A DNA stretch of 64,000 nucleotides from Clostridia bacterium. Its GTDB lineage: Bacteria; Bacillota; Clostridia; Oscillospirales; Acutalibacteraceae. Below, one piece after another: positions 53,661-60,299 of this stretch (its first letter is position 1; each line of letters begins with the position of its first letter). The notes beneath the pieces were generated by a model. The model worked only from the letters and a program-made list of their open reading frames with translations, searched no databases and had not been told where the DNA came from. The stretch is taken from NCBI GenBank assembly GCA_017415025.1, contig JAFQJH010000014.1, positions 1-64,000 of the forward strand. Reading direction: 5' to 3'. A program made the position numbers and the translations under genes.

Positions 53661-54780
53661 CAAGAAAATTCTTATCGCAACGGGCGGCACGGGCGGTCAC
53701 ATCAATCCCGCTCTCGCGGTTGCAGGTTATATCAGAGATAATTATCCGGAGGCTAAAATCCTTTTTGTCGGTACTGCCGTCAAAATGGAAGCACAGCTTG
53801 TTCCTGCGGCAGGCTATGACTTTAAGACGATTGATATTCAGGGCTTCAGCCGTGACCTTACTCCGAGCGGTATCAAGCAGAATATCGGCACTGTTATAAA
53901 GCTTCTCAAATCCTCGTCGCAGGCGAAGAAAATCATAAAGGATTTTGCTCCCGATGTTGTTCTCGGCTTCGGCGGTTATGTCGGCGGTCCCGTTCTTCGC
54001 ACAGCCTGCAAGATGGGTATCCCCACCGCAATCCACGAGCAGAATGCCTTCCCGGGTGTTACAAACAAAGCACTTGCAAAAACCGTTGATGCTGTTATGC
54101 TCACTTCACCCGAAGCTGAAAAATACATTCAGCCGAAAAATCCCTGCATCGTCACGGGACTTCCCGTCAGAGGTGAGCTGATCTCCGCTGACAGAGAGTT
54201 TTCACGCGTTGAGCTCGGTGTGGATGAGCGTCCCGTTATTCTTTCAATGGGCGGAAGCCTCGGCGCAAGAGTAATAAATACAGCCGTAACACAGCTTATC
54301 GAAGAGCGATACGAGCGTAAAAACTGCTATTTCCTCCACGCAACGGGCAAGGCCGGAGTAGGAATGTTCGACGTTATCGAAAAAGAAAAGGGTATCAGCC
54401 TTTCAGAAAACAAGCATATTATGCTTCGTGAATATATCAACGATATGCACCGCTGTATGGCGGCGGCTGACCTTGTAATCTGCCGTGCAGGTGCAAGCTC
54501 ACTCAGCGAAATTCAGGCTCTCGGTAAGCCGTCAATCCTCGTTCCGTACCCTTATGCGGCTGAAAATCATCAGTATCACAACGCAATGGCACTTGTGAAG
54601 AACGATGCGGCTATCCTCATTGAGGAAAAGGATTTCACAGGTGAAAGATTAATAAAAGAAATCGATGCACTTCTTGCTGACAGAAAAAGACTTGAAGCTC
54701 TCGGTCAGAATGCAAAGAAAATGGCAATCTACGATGCAACAGAGCGCATAGTCGATTGCATAATCAATATCTTAAAATAA
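53650..54780 (+). CDS. murG: Lipid II synthase (GlcNAc transferase) MurG
   Basis: The 376-aa GT28 enzyme has G-G-T-G-G-H-I-N-P-A near 14-23, G-F-G-G-Y-V-G-G-P near 107-115, H-E-Q-N-A near 130-134 and G-G-S-L-G-A-R near 200-206. The late R-A-G-A-S-S-L-S-E-I near 281-290 binds UDP-GlcNAc. It adds GlcNAc to lipid I on the inner face. AAGGAGG stands before the ATG inside the end of ftsW. Confidence 0.96.
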   Translation: MLNNKKILIATGGTGGHINPALAVAGYIRDNYPEAKILFVGTAVKMEAQLVPAAGYDFKTIDIQGFSRDLTPSGIKQNIGTVIKLLKSSSQAKKIIKDFAPDVVLGFGGYVGGPVLRTACKMGIPTAIHEQNAFPGVTNKALAKTVDAVMLTSPEAEKYIQPKNPCIVTGLPVRGELISADREFSRVELGVDERPVILSMGGSLGARVINTAVTQLIEERYERKNCYFLHATGKAGVGMFDVIEKEKGISLSENKHIMLREYINDMHRCMAAADLVICRAGASSLSEIQALGKPSILVPYPYAAENHQYHNAMALVKNDAAILIEEKDFTGERLIKEIDALLADRKRLEALGQNAKKMAIYDATERIVDCIINILK

Positions 54781-54789
54781 ATAACACTT

Positions 54790-54834
54790 TTTCGGAAATA
54801 TCATAAACTGACAACAGATTGATATTTTCCGAAA
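54790..54834 (+). promoter_or_regulatory. Long stem-loop directly before murA
   Basis: TTTCGGAAATATCA (54790-54803) pairs with TGATATTTTCCGAAA (54820-54834), with one bulged base. The 3' arm runs into the murA ribosome site (AAAGGG, 54832-54837), so folding could mask it. No T run follows, which argues against simple termination. Confidence 0.55.
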
Positions 54835-54844
54835 GGGTGATTTA

Positions 54845-56098
54845 ATGGGGCAGTACATAATTGAAGGCGGAAAAAGCCTTTGCGGAAGTGTACGGATACA
54901 GGGTGCAAAAAACAGCGCATTGCCGATTTTAGCAGCGACGGTAGCGGTAGGTACACCGTGCGTAATACATAATTGTCCCGATTTAAGCGACATAGATGCA
55001 ACTTTAAAAATTCTGCGTTCTCTCGGCTGTGAGGTACACCGCAGTGTCGGTACGGTATCCGTTGACAGCAGCCGTATATCTTTAAACTCAATTGACGACG
55101 TGCTTATGCGTGAAATGCGCTCGTCGATAATTTTCCTCGGCGCATTGGTCAGCGCAACGGGGGAGGCGGTTATGACCGCTCCGGGCGGCTGTGATATAGG
55201 TCTTCGTCCTATTGACCTGCACCTTGCGGCTATGCGTAAGCTCGGCATAAGGGTGGCCGAGCGTCACGGAAAAATCCGTTGCTCCTGCAAGCGCGTTCGC
55301 GGAAATAAAATAACCCTCTCTTTTCCCAGCGTCGGTGCGACGGAAAACATCATCCTCGCATCCGTCAGAGCCTCGGGAGTGACGACGATCATCAACGCGG
55401 CACGTGAGCCGGAAATCGTTGATCTTGCAATGTTTCTTAATTCCTGCGGTGCGCGTATTTCGGGCGCAGGGGAGAGCGTGATTGTCATTGAGGGAGTCGA
55501 AAGACTGCACAGCGTTCAATATGCAATTATGCCCGACAGAATCGTTGCGGGTACGTATATGTCAGCGGCGGCTGTAACAGGCTCGTCTGTCATTATTGAG
55601 GATGTGATTCCGTCACATCTCGCTCCCGTCTTTTCCTGCTTTGAGCAGACGGGATGCAGGATTGAGGTTTCAGGTAATAAGCTTCGTATTACTGCACCGA
55701 AAAAGCTGTGCGCACCCGATACGATACGCACAATGCCTTATCCGGGCTTCCCGACCGACTGTCAGGCTATTATGACGGCGGTTGCTTCGGTTGCTGACGG
55801 AGTAACACTTATAAACGAGAATATTTTTGAAAACCGTTTCAGACACGTTTCCGAGCTTAACCGTATGGGGGCGGATATCCGTGTTTACGATAAGGTTGCC
55901 GTTGTGCGCGGTGTTGACCGTCTGCAGGGAGCCTGTGTCGATGCAACGGACCTTCGTGCGGGTGCCGCACTTGTGATTGCGGGACTTTGCGCGGAGGGTG
56001 TGACGACGGTTAATTCAATTCATTACATAGACAGGGGATATGACTCCCTTGCAGAAAATCTCACTTCTTTGGGAGTGAGCATCAGAAGGAAGGATTAA
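54845..56098 (+). CDS. murA: UDP-N-acetylglucosamine 1-carboxyvinyltransferase
   Basis: The 417-aa EPSP-synthase-fold protein has Q-G-A-K-N-S-A-L-P near 19-27 (K22 contacts substrate) and P-G-G-C-D-I-G-L-R-P-I-D-L-H near 115-128, with the catalytic, fosfomycin-reactive cysteine retained. Late G-F-P-T-D-C-Q-A near 300-307 holds the conserved Asp. It is the first committed step of peptidoglycan synthesis. murA inside this cluster, between murG and ftsQ, is seen in some Clostridia and Bacillus (murAA/murB positions vary). ftsQ follows after 1 base. Confidence 0.95.
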   Translation: MGQYIIEGGKSLCGSVRIQGAKNSALPILAATVAVGTPCVIHNCPDLSDIDATLKILRSLGCEVHRSVGTVSVDSSRISLNSIDDVLMREMRSSIIFLGALVSATGEAVMTAPGGCDIGLRPIDLHLAAMRKLGIRVAERHGKIRCSCKRVRGNKITLSFPSVGATENIILASVRASGVTTIINAAREPEIVDLAMFLNSCGARISGAGESVIVIEGVERLHSVQYAIMPDRIVAGTYMSAAAVTGSSVIIEDVIPSHLAPVFSCFEQTGCRIEVSGNKLRITAPKKLCAPDTIRTMPYPGFPTDCQAIMTAVASVADGVTLINENIFENRFRHVSELNRMGADIRVYDKVAVVRGVDRLQGACVDATDLRAGAALVIAGLCAEGVTTVNSIHYIDRGYDSLAENLTSLGVSIRRKD

Positions 56099-56099
56099 A

Positions 56100-57080
56100 A
56101 TGAAGGAATTTTCACCCGAGCAGGTAGCAAGAATGACACCTGAAGCAAGGGCGAGATACGAAAAAAGGCTGAAAATAGTCAAACGCAACAGAAAAATTCT
56201 TGCAGGAGTATGTACTTTTTTTGTTGTTGCTATCGTCGCGGCTGCGTTGTGTCTGACCGTTCTTTTTAACATAACCTCAATCAAGGTTACAAAAACGGGC
56301 GCGATTTATACTGCAAACGAGATTATCCTTGCTTCGGGACTTAATAACGGCGACAATATCCTCCGAACAAACTTTGATAAGGCGGCTGAAAGAATAGAGA
56401 AAAATCTGCCTTACGTTCTTGAAGCTACGATAATAAAGAAGCTTTCGGGCTCGGTTACAATCAGCGTAAAGGATACAACAGCGGCTGTTATTATGAATAC
56501 CGCTGACGGTTATGCGATAGCAGATATCAACGGCAAGGTGCTTGAGATTGTCAAGGAAATTCCCGAGGATGCCAAGTTTATGACAATCAAGGCAAAGGGC
56601 GAAATTCAAGCTGTCCCGGGTGCGAAGTTTTCTTTTGCCGACTCTGCCGAAAAGGAGCTTTATGACGAGCTCGTCGGTCACCTGAAAACCGCTGAATTGT
56701 TCGACAAGGTGACGGCGATTGACATCAGTGACAGAACCTCCCTCAAGGTCGAATATCAGAACAGACTCCGCTTGCTTCTCGGCTCATCAGATCAGCTCGA
56801 GGTCAAGCTGCGCGGCGGTGTCGAGGTCATTGCCGCAGAGGACAGCAAGGACCCGAATACAATAGCTGAAATCAACCTTATGATTCCGAAAAAGGTGTTT
56901 GTCAATTCTATTGATTCACTTGAAGCTCCGACAGTTATAACCCTTCCCGAGGAGGATGTTACACAGTCCGATTCGACCGACACAACTGACGTCGAAAGCA
57001 CGGGATCAACGAGTGAAGTGACGGATAACAGCGAATCTGCTCAGCAGGAGAATACAACAGAGGTAAATACTTCAGAATAA
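56100..57080 (+). CDS. ftsQ: Cell division protein FtsQ/DivIB-type
   Basis: The 326-aa product has a charged cytoplasmic part (1-36), a membrane helix (about 37-60), a POTRA domain (about 61-130, beginning I-T-S-I-K-V-T) and the FtsQ domain (about 135-270). The last 45 residues are a low-complexity tail of T, S, E and D outside the membrane. It links FtsL and partners to the septal synthase. Start is 1 base after murA. No murB is found next to it, unlike in Bacillus. Confidence 0.9.
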   Translation: MKEFSPEQVARMTPEARARYEKRLKIVKRNRKILAGVCTFFVVAIVAAALCLTVLFNITSIKVTKTGAIYTANEIILASGLNNGDNILRTNFDKAAERIEKNLPYVLEATIIKKLSGSVTISVKDTTAAVIMNTADGYAIADINGKVLEIVKEIPEDAKFMTIKAKGEIQAVPGAKFSFADSAEKELYDELVGHLKTAELFDKVTAIDISDRTSLKVEYQNRLRLLLGSSDQLEVKLRGGVEVIAAEDSKDPNTIAEINLMIPKKVFVNSIDSLEAPTVITLPEEDVTQSDSTDTTDVESTGSTSEVTDNSESAQQENTTEVNTSE

Positions 57081-57127
57081 GCATTAAAAAGTTACAAATT
57101 TTTTAACCTTTTTAGCCTTTAATGCTT
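57079..57127. promoter_or_regulatory. Inverted repeat overlapping the ftsZ -35
   Basis: AAGCATTAAA (57079-57088) and TTTAATGCTT (57118-57127) are perfect 10-bp arms, with weaker inner pairing (AAGTTA with TAACCTT). The right arm overlaps the first two bases of the TTGCAT -35. It could be an operator or a weak terminator of the upstream transcript. Confidence 0.5.
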
Positions 57128-57154
57128 GCATTGGTGTAAAAAATGTGATATTAT
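57126..57154 (+). promoter_or_regulatory. Sigma-A promoter of ftsZ
   Basis: TTGCAT (57126-57131), 17 bp, TATTAT (57149-57154). ftsZ can thus be transcribed apart from the cluster. Confidence 0.8.
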
Positions 57155-57203
57155 AGTTTGCGTATCACTAGCAAAATAGATTTTTAAAACGGAGGTCTTT
57201 AAA

Positions 57204-58358
57204 ATGGCATTTGAAATTGATAACGATTTTGAAAGCACCGTTCAGATAAAGGTTATCGGTGTCGGTGGCGGCGGCGGAAACGCTGTTAACACTATGATTG
57301 CACAGGGTATGCAGGGTGCAGAGTTTATCGTTGTAAACACTGACAAGCAGGTTCTTGTTAATTCACAGGCAACTCACAGAATCCAGATCGGCGAAAAGTC
57401 AACTCGCGGTCAGGGTGCAGGCGGCAGACCTGAGGTTGGCGAGAAGGCAGCCGAAGAGAGCAAGGAAGAAATTTCAGCAGTTCTCAAGGGCACAGATATG
57501 GTATTTATCACCGCAGGTATGGGCGGCGGCACAGGTACAGGTGCAGCTCCCGTTATCGCTCAGATTGCAAAGGAAATGGGCGTTCTTACTGTTGGTGTTG
57601 TTACAAAGCCCTTCAAATTTGAAGGTAAGAAGAGAAGCACACTCGCAGAGCAGGGTATCGCTCGTCTTTCAGAGCACGTAGACAGCCTTATCGTTATTCC
57701 TAACGACCGTCTTAAGCTCCTCAGCGACCGTTGCAAGACTCTTTCAGAGGCATTCCTCGTAGCTGACGAGGTTCTTTCACAGGGTGTTAAGAGCATTTCA
57801 GAGCTCATCAAGGTTCCCGGCTTTGTTAACCTCGACTTCGCTGACGTTTGCAGCGTAATGAGAGATGCAGGCTACGCTCATATGGGTGTCGGCACAGCTA
57901 AGGGTAAGGATAAGAGCCTTCAGGCAGCAGATATGGCTACATCAAGCCCGCTTCTTGAGACATCTATCGCAGGTGCAAAGGGTGTTATCATCAGCATCAC
58001 ATCCTCACCGGATATCGGTCTTGAAGAAATCGAGACAGCTTGTGAGTCTATCACAGATAAGGCACATCCGGATGCAAACATCACATGGGGTGTTGCTTTC
58101 GACTCAAAGCTCGAGGACGAAATTGTTATTACAGTTATCGCAACAGGCTTTGACAGCGGTTCAGACGTTGACTTCGGTTCAATTCCCGCATTCAAGGCAA
58201 CAACAGCTCCCGCAGCACCTATCCGTTCTGCAACAACAGCTCCGATCGAGCCTCCCGTTGTAAACGGCGCACAGAAGCCCGCACAGGCAAAGGGTGCAGT
58301 TGATGATGAGGATTTCTATGTAATCCTTAACGACATCATCAAAAAGAAGGGCGAATAA
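57204..58358 (+). CDS. ftsZ: Cell division protein FtsZ
   Basis: The 384-aa tubulin homologue has [15 protein letters not shown] near 12-26 and the GTP signature G-M-G-G-G-T-G-T-G near 106-114. It also has N-D-R near 166-168 and the T7 loop N-L-D-F-A-D near 208-213. The C-terminal conserved peptide [14 protein letters not shown] near 369-382 anchors it to partners; since ftsA is absent, SepF or another adaptor is expected elsewhere. It forms the Z ring. GGAGG lies before the ATG and a terminator follows. Confidence 0.98.
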   Translation: MAFEIDNDFESTVQIKVIGVGGGGGNAVNTMIAQGMQGAEFIVVNTDKQVLVNSQATHRIQIGEKSTRGQGAGGRPEVGEKAAEESKEEISAVLKGTDMVFITAGMGGGTGTGAAPVIAQIAKEMGVLTVGVVTKPFKFEGKKRSTLAEQGIARLSEHVDSLIVIPNDRLKLLSDRCKTLSEAFLVADEVLSQGVKSISELIKVPGFVNLDFADVCSVMRDAGYAHMGVGTAKGKDKSLQAADMATSSPLLETSIAGAKGVIISITSSPDIGLEEIETACESITDKAHPDANITWGVAFDSKLEDEIVITVIATGFDSGSDVDFGSIPAFKATTAPAAPIRSATTAPIEPPVVNGAQKPAQAKGAVDDEDFYVILNDIIKKKGE

Positions 58359-58371
58359 TTAAATAACCTTC

Positions 58372-58402
58372 AACGGACACACCGCGGTGTGTCCGTTTTT
58401 TT
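58372..58402 (+). terminator. Terminator of ftsZ and the cluster
   Basis: AACGGACACACC pairs with GGTGTGTCCGTT around GC, with a T run. Confidence 0.95.
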
Positions 58403-58407
58403 GCGGT

Positions 58408-58436
58408 TTGACACCCTGAATCTTCTGTGATATATT
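58408..58436 (+). promoter_or_regulatory. Sigma-A promoter of the unknown gene after ftsZ
   Basis: TTGACA (58408-58413), 17 bp, TATATT (58431-58436). Confidence 0.8.
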
Positions 58437-58499
58437 ATCAACAGAGACTGACATAGATTATGTTTGTTTTCTGTATCATTAAATCCTCGGGGTGATGTT

Positions 58500-59153
58500 A
58501 TGAAGAAGCTTAATGCCAAACGATTGACCTTGATTTGCATTTCATTGATAATTGTCGTTCTGTTAGCTCTGCTCATTTGGTATTGCTTCATTTTTCCGAA
58601 TACTGACACTTACCCAAAAAAGATTGAATGTGTTATCGGTGAAATCGTTGAGTATGATAGTTTGAATACTGACTTAGTGTTTATTGATAATTGTGATGTT
58701 GAAAACAAACCGATAATTGAAATGACTTCATTAAGGAAATATTCAAGCGATGACCTTGTTTGTGAATATGAAGAAAATCATAGATTTGAATTTGAAGATT
58801 TTAGTTCATATACAAAGTTTAAATCAAATCAGGAAGAACTGAATATTTTTGAAGTTGAATTAATTATAGCAAATCACCATAAATCCCAACACTTAATTGA
58901 TGTTGAATGGGTTAGTGAAGCGACAAATGATATTGTTGTTGCGGACTGTAATAACATAGAAGATTGTTATAGGGTTGAAGCCATGAAAGAATCAGTTTAC
59001 AGCGTTGTTGTGATAACAACGCAGAAAACTCTTTCAATAGCTCATTTAAAACAATTGCTCACTGAAACCAATCTAAGACTTAAATTTCGCTTATGCGCAT
59101 CAAATAGATTGTGGAGTTCAGTAAGCAATGAATATTCAGTACTGTTTTTTTGA
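58500..59153 (+). CDS. Hypothetical membrane-anchored protein, 217 aa
   Basis: I do not recognise this family. The start at 58500 has GGGGTGAT upstream. One hydrophobic helix (about 9-32) is followed by an outer domain of about 185 residues rich in E, D, N and I. There is no lipobox cysteine at the expected place. The codons are clearly more AT-rich than those of the cluster before it, so it may be a later insertion. It has its own promoter and a terminator and is a single gene. No link to cell division can be shown. Confidence 0.7.
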   Translation: MKKLNAKRLTLICISLIIVVLLALLIWYCFIFPNTDTYPKKIECVIGEIVEYDSLNTDLVFIDNCDVENKPIIEMTSLRKYSSDDLVCEYEENHRFEFEDFSSYTKFKSNQEELNIFEVELIIANHHKSQHLIDVEWVSEATNDIVVADCNNIEDCYRVEAMKESVYSVVVITTQKTLSIAHLKQLLTETNLRLKFRLCASNRLWSSVSNEYSVLFF

Positions 59154-59194
59154 TAATAGGTACATTTTTTATAAAATAGAAAACAAAACACCAA

Positions 59195-59228
59195 GCCGCA
59201 GCAGAGAAACCTGTTGCGGCATTTTTTT
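59195..59228 (+). terminator. Terminator after the unknown gene
   Basis: GCCGCAGCAG pairs with CTGTTGCGGC (one G-T pair) around AGAAAC, followed by seven T. Confidence 0.9.
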
Positions 59229-59251
59229 GCACTGAACGAATATCAGAGTGC

Positions 59252-59560
59252 AAATTTTAATTTGTCGGGAGGATTTCTTTTTTGTCGTTGCCTTCTCTGT
59301 GCAGGCTCCTTTGGAAAGGAGCTGTCCGAAGGACTGAGGATTGATAAAAAAGTTAAATTTAACAATCAATCATCCGTCACGCTACGCGTGCCACCTTCTT
59401 TGAGCAGTTTCCCCTGAAAGGGGAAATGTCGTGTAGCGACAAAGGGGTGTTGCGAAGCAACGAGGGAAACAAGATAAATCAAAGAACTTTTTGGTCGCTT
59501 ACGCTCCACCCATCCGCCCTGTCGGGCACCTTCCCTTTCAGAGAAGGTTGATTGTCTTTA
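59252..59560. repeat. Hairpin chain with repeat-family fragments
   Basis: After AAATTTTAATTTGTCGGGA (59252-59270, also at 16307-16325) come stem-loops: GCTCCTTT-GG-AAAGGAGC (59305-59322), GTCCGAAGGAC (59324-59334), CACGC-TAC-GCGTG (59378-59390), TTTCCCCT-GAA-AGGGGAAA (59408-59426), TGTCG..CGACA (59427-59441), GTTGC-GAA-GCAAC (59449-59461) and a GCCC-TGTC-GGGC near 59517. Loops are mostly 3-5 bases. No gene is seen. Confidence 0.7.
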
Positions 59561-59673
59561 GATTGATTTGAAAATCAAAAGACTTCAACAAACTCCCAAA
59601 TTACCGAACAAATTAAATTTCCTTTTGTAGGGCACGGCGCTTGTCGACGTGCTGAGTTTTAGCAAAAAATAAC

Positions 59674-59836
59674 GGCGTGTCTCAAGAGCCACGCCATATG
59701 CGCACAATACGATTGTGTAAGTAGGGGAGCATAGTATGCTTCCGAAAAAAATCAGACCTAAATTCACGGGCAGATGATATCTGCCCCTACTGACTAAATT
59801 TTAAATTGTGCGGTAGGGCGGTGGCTTGCTGCCGCC
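59674..59836. repeat. Hairpin chain and short repeat copy B
   Basis: GGCGTG..CACGCC (59674-59695), CACAAT-ACG-ATTGTG (59703-59717), AGCATA-G-TATGCT (59728-59740) and GGGCAGAT-GAT-ATCTGCCC (59768-59786) follow one another. GTGCGGTAGGGCGG at 59808 matches the repeat at 36203 but has its own compensating stem. The rest of 59561-59673 is unremarkable. Confidence 0.65.
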
Positions 59837-59859
59837 GTTTTATAGTCGCGTCGCAGCCC

Positions 59860-59920
59860 CTTAATGCTTGCAACGCAAACACATCATTCGCGAAGCAAAC
59901 ATCATTCATCATATCCGCAA
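59860..59920. repeat. Second repeat family, copy B
   Basis: Nearly identical to 16524-16584. It runs from CTTAATGCTTGCAACGCAAA through ATTCGCGAAGCAAAC to ATATCCGCA, with a few substitutions. Confidence 0.85.
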
Positions 59921-60008
59921 TTATCGTTACGTTATTAATTTTGCTGAAAACCAAACTAAATCAATCATCAAATAACATAAATTAATAAATATGGCATTCG
60001 ATTCTTAA

Positions 60009-60125
60009 TTGTGGTATAATAATTATGCTTGGATAAACGAAGACGGATTAAACGAAATTCAAGTTCTTATCCGCCGTAACAATATCTGGCAGCCTGTCGG
60101 AATACTTGAATACAGTGTTGCATAG
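60009..60125 (+). pseudogene. Possible gene fragment, 38 codons
   Basis: A frame from 60009 to the TAG at 60123 reads plausible protein with Y-A-W-I-N-E-D-G and I-Q-V-L-I-R-R-N-N-I-W-Q-P-V-G-I-L-E-Y, but it lacks an ATG and a ribosome site. It may be the 3' end of a lost gene. I cannot name the family. Confidence 0.3.
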
Positions 60126-60135
60126 GATTACTGTT

Positions 60136-60216
60136 ATGTTTTGTATAAGTGCCGTAATCATAATGACAATACTTGCAGTATTCGTTGCACAGCATATCAA
60201 AATATTTAAAAGTTAA
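60136..60216 (+). CDS. Possible 26-aa single-helix membrane peptide
   Basis: ATG at 60136 has AGGA 8 bases upstream and encodes 26 residues, with a hydrophobic core (I-S-A-V-I-I-M-T-I-L-A-V-F-V-A) and a basic end (H-I-K-I-F-K-S). A stem-loop lies 14 bases after the stop. It resembles small membrane peptides or type I toxins in form only; nothing else supports a function. Confidence 0.3.
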   Translation: MFCISAVIIMTILAVFVAQHIKIFKS

Positions 60217-60229
60217 AAGCTATAAGAAA

Positions 60230-60265
60230 ACCGCAGCAAGAGAAATCCTGCTGCGGTCATACTTT
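60230..60265 (+). terminator. Terminator-like stem-loop
   Basis: ACCGCAGCA pairs with TGCTGCGGT around AGAGAAATCC. It resembles the stem at 59195-59220. T run is short. It also lies 43 bases past the GH3 stop and could serve the minus strand. Confidence 0.5.
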
Positions 60266-60299
60266 TTCGGAACGTTAATCCGTACCGGAAACTTTAATC

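Noticed and set aside
59169..59560. Small frames in the stretch after the unknown gene
   Set aside because: They cover a terminator and hairpin-rich repeats; no ribosome sites or recognisable domains.
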